Shown here one piece after another: positions 54,389 to 61,517 of a stretch of DNA of 64,000 bases. Every line of letters starts with the position of its first letter. The first letter of the stretch is position 1. The notes beneath the pieces are model-generated. The model saw only the letters and a program-made list of their open reading frames with translations, had not been told where the DNA came from and made no database searches. The translations under genes and the position numbers were made by a program. Origin of the DNA: Clostridiisalibacter paucivorans DSM 22131 (GTDB taxonomy: Bacteria; Bacillota; Clostridia; Tissierellales; Clostridiisalibacteraceae); NCBI RefSeq assembly GCF_000620125.1, contig NZ_JHVL01000002.1, forward strand, positions 81,039 to 145,038, in the 5' to 3' direction.

Positions 54389-55225
54389 TCATTTTTTATC
54401 TACATATGAATATTTAACTTTATTTGTATATACTACTGCCAATGAAAATGGTTTCTTTTTTATTTTCTCTTTACTATGTTTGTAGCCATATCCTAAATTC
54501 ACTTTACTATTACGAACTTTAACTATTTCCTTGTTGAATTGCCCTTGTGGTAGTTCTATAGGCATAGAAAAAACCCTACTTAATTCTGTAAGGTTTAATG
54601 CAGTATATAAACTATTATCTATATTTAATTTTATTTTACATTTTAAACTATATTTTCTCCTTATATCTTCAAAATCCTGTTCCTTATGTCTTTGTTGTAG
54701 TTGATATAATTCTTCAAATTCTAGCACATCACATAGATAATATTTATTTGTTTTATTAAATTTATCACTTCTGCTATAATACCCTAAATAACTTCCATCT
54801 ATCGCAAGTAAAACCATTTTGGCTTCCTCACTTAGATTGGATATATCATAGTTATAATAACTTAATATTTGTAATAATGTACTGCCACAAAATTTATCTG
54901 TATAGTTTTCTCTACTAATTTTATTGATTACATTTAGATTGGCACAATCTTTATTATATTTGTCATTTTTATTGAGCATAGTAACGTGATTTCCCCAACA
55001 TCTACCTTTAACAAAATCTACATCTACTGCAAATGCTTTATTTCCTGTATTATGTAATTTATAAACTCCTTCTTCAAAATCATAGAAAAAATTTATTTCA
55101 TATCCTTTTATTTCTTTTAGAAATACACAAGATAATAAACTGTCTATATCATCGCTTAATACTAAATCAAATTTTTGGTTGTCCTCTACCCACTTTGGAA
55201 ATTTTTCTCTTACCTCTTTTTTCAT
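54389..55225 (-). CDS. DHH-like putative phosphoesterase of unknown role
   Basis: A 278-residue protein with FDLVLSDDIDSLLSCVFLK near residue 18 and AVDVDFVKGRCWGNHVTML near 63, spaced like the DHH-family metal motifs (D-D-x-D, then D and H ligands). It could act on nucleic acid or small nucleotides. I do not recognise a closer family. It lies between a XRE-type regulator and terS in the head gene block, an unusual location; a recombination, packaging or defence role is possible. Confidence 0.6.
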   Translation of the reverse strand: MKKEVREKFPKWVEDNQKFDLVLSDDIDSLLSCVFLKEIKGYEINFFYDFEEGVYKLHNTGNKAFAVDVDFVKGRCWGNHVTMLNKNDKYNKDCANLNVINKISRENYTDKFCGSTLLQILSYYNYDISNLSEEAKMVLLAIDGSYLGYYSRSDKFNKTNKYYLCDVLEFEELYQLQQRHKEQDFEDIRRKYSLKCKIKLNIDNSLYTALNLTELSRVFSMPIELPQGQFNKEIVKVRNSKVNLGYGYKHSKEKIKKKPFSLAVVYTNKVKYSYVDKK

Positions 55226-55340
55226 TTTTGTTATCGTATGCCGTAAGTGTTGCTAATGCAGGGTACAAACCCACATTTGGTTTTGTTACTTTAAAATTTA
55301 TTACTTTAATACTCCTTTTTTGTTTTTGTTTGAATGGCAT
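55167..55340 (-). CDS. Small basic hypothetical protein overlapping the DHH-like gene
   Basis: A 57-residue, very basic protein starting MPFKQKQKRSIKVINFKV has a good AGGAAGG site ahead of its ATG. It overlaps the next gene by 59 bases in another frame. I do not recognise it. Its charge suits DNA or RNA binding. The overlap is larger than normal, so one of the two starts could be misassigned. Confidence 0.45.
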   Translation of the reverse strand: MPFKQKQKRSIKVINFKVTKPNVGLYPALATLTAYDNKNEKRGKRKISKVGRGQPKI

Positions 55341-55403
55341 AACTGCACCTTCCTCTCATTTTTTATTTTTATTTTTGTTTATTTTTATAAATTTATTAAC
55401 CTA

Positions 55404-55634
55404 TTACTTTTTACTTTTATCAACTTTCTTTTCTATGTTCCTTTTTGCTATTTCCCTTGCTTTATCAGAGTTTAAGAAATTAACCCATTGGTGGTATCTG
55501 TTTATATTTATTGCTTGTATTTCATTCTCCAACATAGAAATATAGTTTCGCTTTACATCTAGTGCCTTTGCCACATCCTCCTGTCTTAGTCCTTTTACCA
55601 TTCTTAACCTTTTGAGTTGATGTCCTCGTAACAA
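55404..55634 (-). CDS. XRE-family helix-turn-helix protein in the head block
   Basis: From a TTG start at 55634, nine bases after AAAGGA, the protein begins LRGHQLKRLRMVKGLRQEDVAKALDVKRNYISMLEN, a Cro/CI-type DNA-binding domain, then a basic tail. It is located between the capsid gene (with its terminator) and the terminase block, so it might control late genes. Such placement of a regulator is uncommon. Confidence 0.78.
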   Translation of the reverse strand: MLRGHQLKRLRMVKGLRQEDVAKALDVKRNYISMLENEIQAININRYHQWVNFLNSDKAREIAKRNIEKKVDKSKK

Positions 55635-55699
55635 TATAATCATTCCTTTCAATTTTTATTTTTATATTTATGTAATTACATTTACAAAATAGTCATTTA

Positions 55700-55734
55700 A
55701 AAAAATAATAGAAGGGGAATAAACCCCTCCTATT
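55700..55734 (-). terminator. Terminator after the capsid gene
   Basis: Minus-strand stem AATAGGAGGGG / CCCCTTCTATT with a TTTATT loop is followed by ATTTTTTT. It would favour high capsid expression relative to downstream genes. Confidence 0.8.
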
Positions 55735-55746
55735 AAAGGATACCTA

Positions 55747-56577
55747 CTATGCATTTGTAGATTTAATACAAACAACTCCATCGTCTTTTACAAGTTTAAC
55801 TGCATACATCATATCTGCAAATACATTTGTTCTTTTGTATTTTGCCTCTCTGTCTAACTCTATGTCTAAGTTTTTCGCCATTTTATATCCTAAACTACCC
55901 TTCTTAATTATTAAAGTTATACATTCTCCAGCAGTAGAGTCGTATGTCCCTTTATCGCTTATGTAAACTGGAATACCTCTGTAGAAACCTAATAGACCAT
56001 TTCTGATAAGTCCATTATTTTGCATAGTTGTAGTATTTTGTGCATCTGTAAACTCATTCATAGCATAAAAACTAGGGATTAATAAACTATTAACAACTAT
56101 ACCTGCAAATTCTTCAATATCCCTTTCATCGCCATAATTTAACATTCCAGTTTCTATTTCTGCATTTGTTATTGCTTTAGGGTCTGCACAAGTTGTTTGT
56201 AGTGGTGTAGTTTTTGCTTCTGCGATTAAGTCATCATCCAATTTTCGAGCCATTACTAAACCTGTTTGTGTTGCTCCTTCGTCAAGTTGGTTACCTAGAT
56301 TAGTTTTGTTGCTAGAATCGTAAACCATAACACCTTTACCCACCTGTTTAATAGTTGCATATGACTCTGTCTGTTGCATTTCCTCTGTAGATATTGCATC
56401 CCCTTTAGTCATTTCTGTAGGTTGTCCGATTAATCCCCATTTTGGAAATGCTATCTTCTCTCCTTGTCCCATACCTTCCAAATCTCCTAAAGGTCTTGCA
56501 AGGTTTAGTACCTTAACTTTTCCCTCGAATTTTTCCCTTGTTAATTGTGCATAAATATCTCTTTGTATTAATGCCAT
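55747..56577 (-). CDS. Phage major capsid protein (HK97-fold family)
   Basis: The 276-residue protein starts MALIQRDIYAQLTREKFEGK and has the pattern KIAFPKWGLIGQPTEMTKG, ARKLDDDLIAEAKTT, then VVNSLLIPSFYAMNEF and GFYRGIPVYISDKG, as in Firmicute phage coat proteins with scaffold partners. It forms the icosahedral shell. The scaffold gene is directly upstream. No maturation protease lies in the element, consistent with a separate-scaffold pathway. Confidence 0.88.
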   Translation of the reverse strand: MALIQRDIYAQLTREKFEGKVKVLNLARPLGDLEGMGQGEKIAFPKWGLIGQPTEMTKGDAISTEEMQQTESYATIKQVGKGVMVYDSSNKTNLGNQLDEGATQTGLVMARKLDDDLIAEAKTTPLQTTCADPKAITNAEIETGMLNYGDERDIEEFAGIVVNSLLIPSFYAMNEFTDAQNTTTMQNNGLIRNGLLGFYRGIPVYISDKGTYDSTAGECITLIIKKGSLGYKMAKNLDIELDREAKYKRTNVFADMMYAVKLVKDDGVVCIKSTNA

Positions 56578-56650
56578 ATTAAATCATTCCTTTCACATTT
56601 TATTTTTTTATGTATAAAAAAAGATACTTCCACATCTTGTAGAAATACCT

Positions 56651-57121
56651 TTATTTAGATAATTGTTTATATAGTTCTGCATTTGTTTCGTAAAGTTGTT
56701 GTCTTTCCATATAAGACATATTTTTAAACTGTTCTTTTGTTACTGTTGTTTCAGTTTTCTTTTTATTATTCTTAGGTTTATAACTATTATCTAGTTCGTG
56801 GCTATTAAAAATTTCCTCTAATTCTTCAATAGCATCTTCTAAACCTTCATCACCAACATTTAAGTATTTAGATAATCCTGTAGGTAAATTCTTCTCCTTT
56901 AATGTATCTGCTATTTTATATTGTCTTTCCTTTGCTAATAATTCTTTTTCTTTCTTTTCTAATGCTATTTCCTTTTCTGACTTCTGCTTTGGTTTAAGTT
57001 CAGATATTTCACTTTCCAATGGTTTAATTTTATCATTGTAAAGTTGAGTTCTGACCTTATCCTCTGCACCTTGTATTGCTTTTTCAAATTCTTCCTTTGA
57101 CATATTTTCTTTCCATTCCAT
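56651..57121 (-). CDS. Capsid scaffolding protein (DUF4355-like)
   Basis: The 156-residue protein is nearly all charged helix with a coiled coil (residues 25-75) and ends with VTKEQFKNMSYMERQQLYETNAELYKQL, the typical C-terminal module of DUF4355 phage scaffolds. It guides coat assembly and is released. AAAGGA lies eight bases before the ATG, and the capsid gene follows. Confidence 0.87.
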   Translation of the reverse strand: MEWKENMSKEEFEKAIQGAEDKVRTQLYNDKIKPLESEISELKPKQKSEKEIALEKKEKELLAKERQYKIADTLKEKNLPTGLSKYLNVGDEGLEDAIEELEEIFNSHELDNSYKPKNNKKKTETTVTKEQFKNMSYMERQQLYETNAELYKQLSK

Positions 57122-57201
57122 ATAATCATTCCTTTCTAGTTGCTATTCTAAGCCCCTTAAATCAAGTTGCCATATCATAGCACCTATTTTTATTTTTTAT
57201 T

Positions 57202-57241
57202 ATAATAAGGGCTATATACTGTAATTAGCCCTTTATTATTT
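57202..57241. terminator. Hairpin terminator ahead of the scaffold gene
   Basis: Stem AATAAGGGCTA / TAGCCCTTTATT with flanking A and T runs. It overlaps the last codons of the small HTH gene at 57225 and separates it from the head genes. Confidence 0.75.
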
Positions 57242-57398
57242 GCTTTAATTTGTCCATACTATTACTGTTTAAATTCTTTCTATAATGTATATAATGCGAT
57301 AGCATACTTTTAGACACTCCTATTTTGTTTGCTATATACACATACTTAATACCATTTTCTTTACAATAATTTTTTAGTTCCTGCCTTAAATCTTTAAT
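57225..57398 (-). CDS. Small HTH protein with apparent AUU start
   Basis: A 57-residue frame reads KDLRQELKNYCKENGIKYVY, IANKIGVSKSMLSHYIHYRK, a Cro-like helix-turn-helix. No ATG, GTG or TTG begins it; an in-frame ATT lies nine bases after AAAGGA, and the upstream sequence GAAAGGATG matches the ribosome sites of other genes in this element. It would be an early or middle regulator near the early/late boundary. Confidence 0.5.
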   Translation of the reverse strand: MKDLRQELKNYCKENGIKYVYIANKIGVSKSMLSHYIHYRKNLNSNSMDKLKQIIKG

Positions 57399-57469
57399 GC
57401 TATCACATCCTTTCGTTTGTTTATTTATTTGGTTTTGGTTAATGAAAGTTGACTAAAAAAAATAAGAAA

Positions 57470-57489
57470 AGCAGGGGGAGTACCCTGCA
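57470..57489 (-). terminator. Terminator upstream of the AUU-start HTH gene
   Basis: Stem GCAGGG / CCCTGC followed on the minus strand by TTTTCTTATTTTTT. It is one of three stacked terminators between the sigma-like gene and the head module. Confidence 0.7.
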
Positions 57490-57610
57490 ATATTAAATTT
57501 GAAAATAAAAATTTTAATAAAATAAAAGAACTTTTTTCAAAAAAGGGTTGTATTTTTGGTTTATGTAGGATATAATAAGAATAACATAGAATATAATGGT
57601 GTATTTTAGG

Positions 57611-57656
57611 TAAAAATAAACTACCCCTTCCTATATTAATATACTGTGCAGGGGTA
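57611..57656 (-). terminator. Terminator of the sigma-like gene
   Basis: Stem TACCCCT / AGGGGTA starts seven bases past the stop and is followed by TTTATTTTTA on the minus strand. Confidence 0.65.
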
Positions 57657-57662
57657 ACTATT

Positions 57663-59108
57663 TTATCCTACATTTCCATCGAAATAAATCTTATGGTATA
57701 TATTGTTATACTTTTCTACGCTTTCTAGTGTTGTAAGTCCTTTTTCAATTAATTCTTTTTCTCTATCTTTCATGAAAAATCTCTCCTTTTCCCTTTTTGT
57801 TAGTTGCTTTGTTTTAACTTTATTCTTATATTTGTAATTATCTATATAGTTAACATATTGTTTTAAAGCATCAATAACACTAAATACAACTTGTTTAGTA
57901 TATCTATTATTTAATTTTTTTTCATCATAACATTTTAATACTCCTTCAACATCTAAATATTGCATATGTGCTTTATCTTTTGTACTTTTCATCCTAATTA
58001 CTGTTTCTTGTATATTATTAATTTTTTCCTCTACTCTTAAAAAGTTTTTAATTAAATATCTTTTGTGTTCATGTTTCATTTTTTCTAAAACATAATCTAT
58101 AATAAATTCTTTATCTATATTATCCCTTACAAAATCTATTATTGTTTTAACTCCTTGTTCATCCAGTAATTCACCTATCTTATTTAATAGTGGAGTTATT
58201 TCTTCTTTTTCATGCAACATTCTATTATATTTATCTGTATAATTTATATTATATTTTTTATCTATCTTGTTTTTAACTTGTTTTATAACATTTTTTACTG
58301 CTTGTCGGCTAACTCCCATCTTTTTAGCCGTTTTAGTTATATTTACACGTCTAATATTAAATATGTCTATGTTTTCCGTTGCTGACAATAATAATTCTTC
58401 TATATATTCCTTTTGTCTATTAGTTAAATTATTTGCTATTACATCCTTTGCAACATTCATATATTCATTTTCTTTATAATCTATGTACGTAGAGCCATAA
58501 GATCTATAGGAGTCAACGGCACTATCAATAATGTAGGAACTCTCGCCTTCTTCAAACTCTAAATCTTGAAATAAGTCAACCGAAAAGTTGGGCATATAAT
58601 AAAAACTATATCTTTGTTTATCTACTGTCCTCTGATTTCTTATTACTTCTAATTTAGCATTAATATAATCAGTTACTTTATTTTTTAAATTTTTAACTAT
58701 ATAAGCATTAAACCTTTGCGTTTCTTCACCTTCACGTGTGTCCTGTGGCAATATAAAATTATTGGTTAATTCCATAATTTTTAAATAACATATATTTGGA
58801 ATATCTTCTTTATCTATTCCAGTATCGGACTTTTTGTCAATCCAACTATATTTTTTTATTATTTTTTTAATTTCTATTTGTATTATATGGTCTACTTGTT
58901 GTTTAGATTTTGTTTCCACTTTCCTAATGCCTCTTTTAAAAGGATAAACAAAACCATTATTGCCTTTACAAGGTCGAATTTTTTGACTATCAATATTATA
59001 AGTACACATATCCCACTTTTCGTAGAATAACCCTTCTATGTAATCATATAACCATTTATAATTTGTATAACCATATTTTTTGTTATTTTTTAAATTATCT
59101 TTATTCAT
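57663..59108 (-). CDS. Sigma-70-like protein of the satellite
   Basis: About 481 residues from the ATG at 59108. The middle has a region-2-like stretch (FNAYIVKNLKNKVTDYINAKL, near 140) and a region-4-like helix-turn-helix (LTNRQKEYIEELL, then ITKTAKKMGVSRQAVKNVIKQVKNKI, near 275). The N- and C-terminal parts are unrecognised. It is the last gene before three stacked terminators and the head operon, so it is a good candidate for the late-gene activator. The start is shared in sequence with the replication-type gene upstream. Confidence 0.7.
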   Translation of the reverse strand: MNKDNLKNNKKYGYTNYKWLYDYIEGLFYEKWDMCTYNIDSQKIRPCKGNNGFVYPFKRGIRKVETKSKQQVDHIIQIEIKKIIKKYSWIDKKSDTGIDKEDIPNICYLKIMELTNNFILPQDTREGEETQRFNAYIVKNLKNKVTDYINAKLEVIRNQRTVDKQRYSFYYMPNFSVDLFQDLEFEEGESSYIIDSAVDSYRSYGSTYIDYKENEYMNVAKDVIANNLTNRQKEYIEELLLSATENIDIFNIRRVNITKTAKKMGVSRQAVKNVIKQVKNKIDKKYNINYTDKYNRMLHEKEEITPLLNKIGELLDEQGVKTIIDFVRDNIDKEFIIDYVLEKMKHEHKRYLIKNFLRVEEKINNIQETVIRMKSTKDKAHMQYLDVEGVLKCYDEKKLNNRYTKQVVFSVIDALKQYVNYIDNYKYKNKVKTKQLTKREKERFFMKDREKELIEKGLTTLESVEKYNNIYHKIYFDGNVG

Positions 59109-59334
59109 AATCGACATTCCCCCCTAAATTTTTAATATAAATTTCAAATCGCTACAACCATTGAAAAATAGCCAAGTACATCGGAGTGTAAAAACAACTC
59201 AAAAACACACTATGTCGGAGTGTAAAAACGACTCAAACTTGATACGTTTTTGGGTCACATTATATAAAAGAGAATTGTATATAAATTAGAATTACTATTA
59301 TACACGTTGCAGGAAACCTGCCCCGTGTGTTAAA
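59109..59334. other. Iterated repeats and dyad between early genes
   Basis: Two 23-base copies of TCGGAGTGTAAAAAC(A/G)ACTC and AAA lie at 59181-59203 and 59215-59237, 34 bases apart. A dyad (ACACG, GCAGG / CCTGC, CGTGT) lies at 59302-59328 just after the stop of the replication-type gene. This may be an origin or a regulatory site. Confidence 0.6.
59181..59237. repeat. Direct repeat pair (possible iterons)
   Basis: Two near-identical 23-base units differing at one base, centred 34 bases apart, between the replication-type gene and the sigma-like gene. Position beside a Rep-like gene suggests iterons. Confidence 0.6.
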
Positions 59335-60096
59335 CTAACTTGCTTTCTCCTTTTTGTTTTTCTTACTGGTTATTGGTATATAATATTTATTACAATTGTC
59401 TATTTTTGCCCATACAATATATCTGTTTGGTGTCCATTTTGTTACTATATCCCCTAGTTCATTCTCATCTTGATATTGTTGTTGTTTAATTTTCTTTACT
59501 AACTTACCTGCCTTAACTATTTTATTTGTATATTTTGTTATTGTTTTTTTATTTTTAATCCCTAGTATTCTTGATATTGAATCTCTTGTTGTTTCACAGT
59601 ATCCATTATTTGTTATATCTTGATTACCTAAATTAACATTATGATTTTTATGTAAGAAACAGTATATAAAAAATCCTGTACAATCTAACTTTTGTATCTT
59701 ATCATCATACAAATCTGTACTTATCATACTAAATCCTTTGTTATTGCAATCTTTTATATATCTATCTGTATTAACTTTTATAGAAATTAAACTTGACGGT
59801 TTTGTTTCCTTATTTAATCTATCACATTCAATTAACTTTACTTTTTTTAGTGCTATTAACATATTCCTTACTTTTGTTTTGTTGCTAAAACCTTTTAATA
59901 TTTTCATATCATTGGATATTTCTGTTATGCTATAACGTATTATATCTGCCATACCACTTTGTATTGCTACTTTATTTATTGCAAACCAAAGCGTAAACCT
60001 TTTATCTCCTAATTGACTCATGAAACTAATTCCTTCTTTATCCATTTGATACCATTGGTGTGGTACTTTTACAAAATTTTTATTTTTATCATTCAT
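59335..60096 (-). CDS. Winged-helix replication-initiator-like protein
   Basis: About 253 residues from ATG 60096. It opens NDKNKNFVKVPHQWYQMDKEG, has a first helix-turn-helix region (residues 50-90), and a second with ISRILGIKNKKTITKYTNKIVKAGKLV near 190, like plasmid and satellite Rep proteins that bind iterons through two winged helices. Repeats lie just downstream. Initiator function is inferred from this layout. Same strand as the early promoter. Confidence 0.65.
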   Translation of the reverse strand: MNDKNKNFVKVPHQWYQMDKEGISFMSQLGDKRFTLWFAINKVAIQSGMADIIRYSITEISNDMKILKGFSNKTKVRNMLIALKKVKLIECDRLNKETKPSSLISIKVNTDRYIKDCNNKGFSMISTDLYDDKIQKLDCTGFFIYCFLHKNHNVNLGNQDITNNGYCETTRDSISRILGIKNKKTITKYTNKIVKAGKLVKKIKQQQYQDENELGDIVTKWTPNRYIVWAKIDNCNKYYIPITSKKNKKEKAS

Positions 60097-60132
60097 AATC
60101 GACATTCCTCCTATTTTTTATCTAAATTGATT

Positions 60133-60306
60133 TTAATGTAATTCTTTTTTTAGTTTGGTTATTTGTGTCAATGCCTTCCTAAACTTCACAGTATCTTTAA
60201 AACTATAAACTGTATCTCCTTTTTTATTTTGATATTTATAATATCTAAAACCTAAAAAAGCCAATGTATCTGCTAGATACTTATTTTTAATTATGTAATA
60301 TTTAAT
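60133..60306 (-). CDS. Small DUF5659-like phage protein with apparent AUU start
   Basis: The 57-residue frame reads KYYIIKNKYLADTLAFLGFR, YYKYQNKKGDTVYSFKDT and then VKFRKALTQI, a pattern I associate with small phage proteins of Firmicutes. A perfect AGGAGG is seven bases before an in-frame ATT; no ATG, GTG or TTG is available. Function is unknown. Confidence 0.55.
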   Translation of the reverse strand: MKYYIIKNKYLADTLAFLGFRYYKYQNKKGDTVYSFKDTVKFRKALTQITKLKKELH

Positions 60307-60332
60307 AATTACACCTCCTTTTCATTTAACAC

Positions 60333-60362
60333 TTGACAAAACAAAATAATGTGATATATAAT
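60333..60362 (+). promoter_or_regulatory. Perfect sigma-A promoter opposite to the early operon
   Basis: TTGACA (60333-60338) and TATAAT (60357-60362) on the plus strand are 18 bases apart, both fully consensus. The start near 60369 would make an RNA running right, against neighbouring genes. Confidence 0.75.
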
Positions 60363-60415
60363 AGATTTATAGAAAATATATAATTAGCCATAAATATGTA
60401 TAGACATATATAATA

Positions 60416-60444
60416 AGTATAACATGGATTCTAACTATCTCCAA
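60416..60444 (-). promoter_or_regulatory. Candidate minus-strand promoter for the replication genes
   Basis: TATACT with an extended -10 (TGT) lies 17 bases from TTGGAG. It would start near 60409 and read into the AUU-start gene and the Rep-like gene. Confidence 0.45.
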
Positions 60445-60548
60445 ACTTGATATATGCTTATATATGTTTATTATGGTATATTATGTCTATTTTTCTTGTA
60501 CATGCTTATTTATGTGCAGTTTTACTATATATATTAAAGTAGATAAAG

Positions 60549-60584
60549 GACTAGGATTTTAATTCCCCAGTCCTCTTTTTGGTC
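60549..60584 (+). terminator. Terminator of the plus-strand RNA
   Basis: Stem AGGACT(A)GG / CC(CC)AGTCCT is followed by CTTTTTGG on the plus strand. It lies just past the stop of the minus-strand gene at 60587 and may also end that gene. Confidence 0.75.
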
Positions 60585-60586
60585 GA

Positions 60587-60826
60587 CTATTTTACTTCTC
60601 TCAATGCCTGTGCTACATGTCCACCACAAAACCCATCTAACACAAACCAAAATAGATATTTTTCCTTATCTTGCAATTTTTTATATTCTTCTAGCCATTT
60701 GTCTGCATTACTTCTATGTATCTTATATTTTTTTGTAGATGTTATAAATATTTGTTTTATTTGTTGTTTGTCCATGTTGACCATATTTGATATGTTGTTT
60801 AAATGTTCTTTTACTATTCTTTCCAT
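60587..60826 (-). CDS. Hypothetical early protein, 79 aa
   Basis: A small helical protein starting MERIVKEHLNNISNMVNMDKQQ, with KWLEEYKKLQDKEKYLFWFVLDGF later. I do not recognise it. GGGGAG lies seven bases before the chosen ATG. It is the second gene after the early promoter. Confidence 0.65.
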   Translation of the reverse strand: MERIVKEHLNNISNMVNMDKQQIKQIFITSTKKYKIHRSNADKWLEEYKKLQDKEKYLFWFVLDGFCGGHVAQALREVK

Positions 60827-60895
60827 CCATAATCTCCCCTTTATAATTGTTTAAATATTTATCTAAATCTTTTACTTTTCCCGCATATGCTAATA

Positions 60896-61144
60896 CTAAC
60901 ATAATAATTTCTTTTCTAATTCGTCTAAATCTATCTCATTTTCCAATTCTTCTAAATATTTTCTGTATTCTGCTATTTCCTTGTCTATTTCTGCTTTCTT
61001 TTCTTCTGTTGCCGATTCTTTCCAACTTTCGCATAAATTTATTCTTTGCTTTAATCCTTGTTGTAATATAGATAATATCCTCGAATCTGTAAAAGTAATT
61101 ATACCCTTTTCAAAGCCGATATTTCTTTTTGTATATACCTTCAT
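60896..61144 (-). CDS. First early-operon protein, 82 aa
   Basis: The protein opens MKVYTKRNIGFEKGIITFTD and its second half is a coiled coil (EIDKEIAEYRKYLEELENEID). I do not recognise a family. AGGAGG precedes the ATG. It is the first gene after the repressor-controlled promoter, where satellites place genes used at induction. Confidence 0.65.
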   Translation of the reverse strand: MKVYTKRNIGFEKGIITFTDSRILSILQQGLKQRINLCESWKESATEEKKAEIDKEIAEYRKYLEELENEIDLDELEKKLLC

Positions 61145-61161
61145 ATTTTTACCTCCTGTTT

Positions 61162-61181
61162 ATTATTTGTCTATAGATAAT
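61162..61181. promoter_or_regulatory. Repressor operator 1 (ATTATTT-N6-AGATAAT)
   Basis: A 20-base dyad with seven-base arms and six-base spacer, one mismatch to operator 3. It lies just downstream of the early promoter start. Confidence 0.7.
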
Positions 61182-61182
61182 C

Positions 61183-61202
61183 TTTATCTCTATATAGATA
61201 GT
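61183..61202. promoter_or_regulatory. Repressor operator 2 (TTTATCT-N6-AGATAGT)
   Basis: Same geometry as operators 1 and 3, one mismatch in each arm. It overlaps the -10 box of the early promoter. Confidence 0.65.
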
Positions 61203-61227
61203 ATATCGCATCTATATTATCTGTCAA
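61200..61227 (-). promoter_or_regulatory. Early promoter of the satellite
   Basis: Minus-strand TTGACA (61222-61227) and TATACT (61200-61205) are 16 bases apart. The -35 box lies in the centre of operator 3 and the -10 box touches operator 2, so bound repressor would block it. Confidence 0.75.
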
Positions 61228-61235
61228 TAGATAAT
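61216..61235. promoter_or_regulatory. Repressor operator 3 (ATTATCT-N6-AGATAAT)
   Basis: A perfect 20-base dyad with seven-base arms. It covers the -35 box of the early promoter and lies 78 bases upstream of the repressor gene. Confidence 0.75.
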
Positions 61236-61313
61236 TGTTATTGTATATAGAATATTTACTATTTTTTTGTTATACTATTATTATCAAACATTTAAATAAA
61301 GAAGGGGATATAA

Positions 61314-61517
61314 ATGTTAAATATAAAAGTATTAGACATATTAGAAAAAAAAGAAAGAAATATAAGATGGTTATCGGAAAAAACAAATATAAACTATTCT
61401 ACTTTATATAATTTTATTTACAATAAAAAATCTAGTGTAAAGTTTGATACTATAGATAAACTTTGTAATTTCTTTAACTGTAACATAGGAGATATAATAG
61501 AACATGTAAAAGATTAA
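61314..61517 (+). CDS. XRE-family repressor (YozG-like), master switch candidate
   Basis: The only plus-strand gene of the element, 67 residues: LNIKVLDILEKKERNIRWLSEKTNINYSTLYNFIYNKKS then FDTIDKLCNFFNCNIGDII, a minimal Cro/CI helix-turn-helix. It is divergent from the early operon and separated from it by three matching operators. GAAGGGG precedes the ATG, an extended -10 TATACT lies upstream, and a terminator follows. It lacks a cleavable domain, so induction would need another protein such as a helper-phage antirepressor. Confidence 0.85.
   Translation: MLNIKVLDILEKKERNIRWLSEKTNINYSTLYNFIYNKKSSVKFDTIDKLCNFFNCNIGDIIEHVKD

Larger units (their letters stand above)
60369..60584 (+). ncRNA. 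Candidate 215-nt plus-strand RNA
   Basis: It is bounded by the consensus promoter at 60333-60362 and an intrinsic terminator at 60549-60584 (AGGACT / AGTCCT, then CTTTTT). No normal gene lies inside; only a 27-residue hydrophobic frame (60454-60537) without a ribosome site. Its first 40 bases overlap the predicted 5' end of the minus-strand transcript for the replication-type gene, as in antisense copy control. Confidence 0.5.

Noticed and set aside
60454..60537. A 27-residue hydrophobic plus-strand peptide (toxin-like)
   Set aside because: No ribosome site is visible and AT-rich DNA gives such frames by chance. Mentioned only within the RNA finding.
60720..60903. Frame starting MLVLAYAGK overlapping the 79-residue early gene
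   Set aside because: It overlaps most of a better-supported gene in another frame and has a weak ribosome site.
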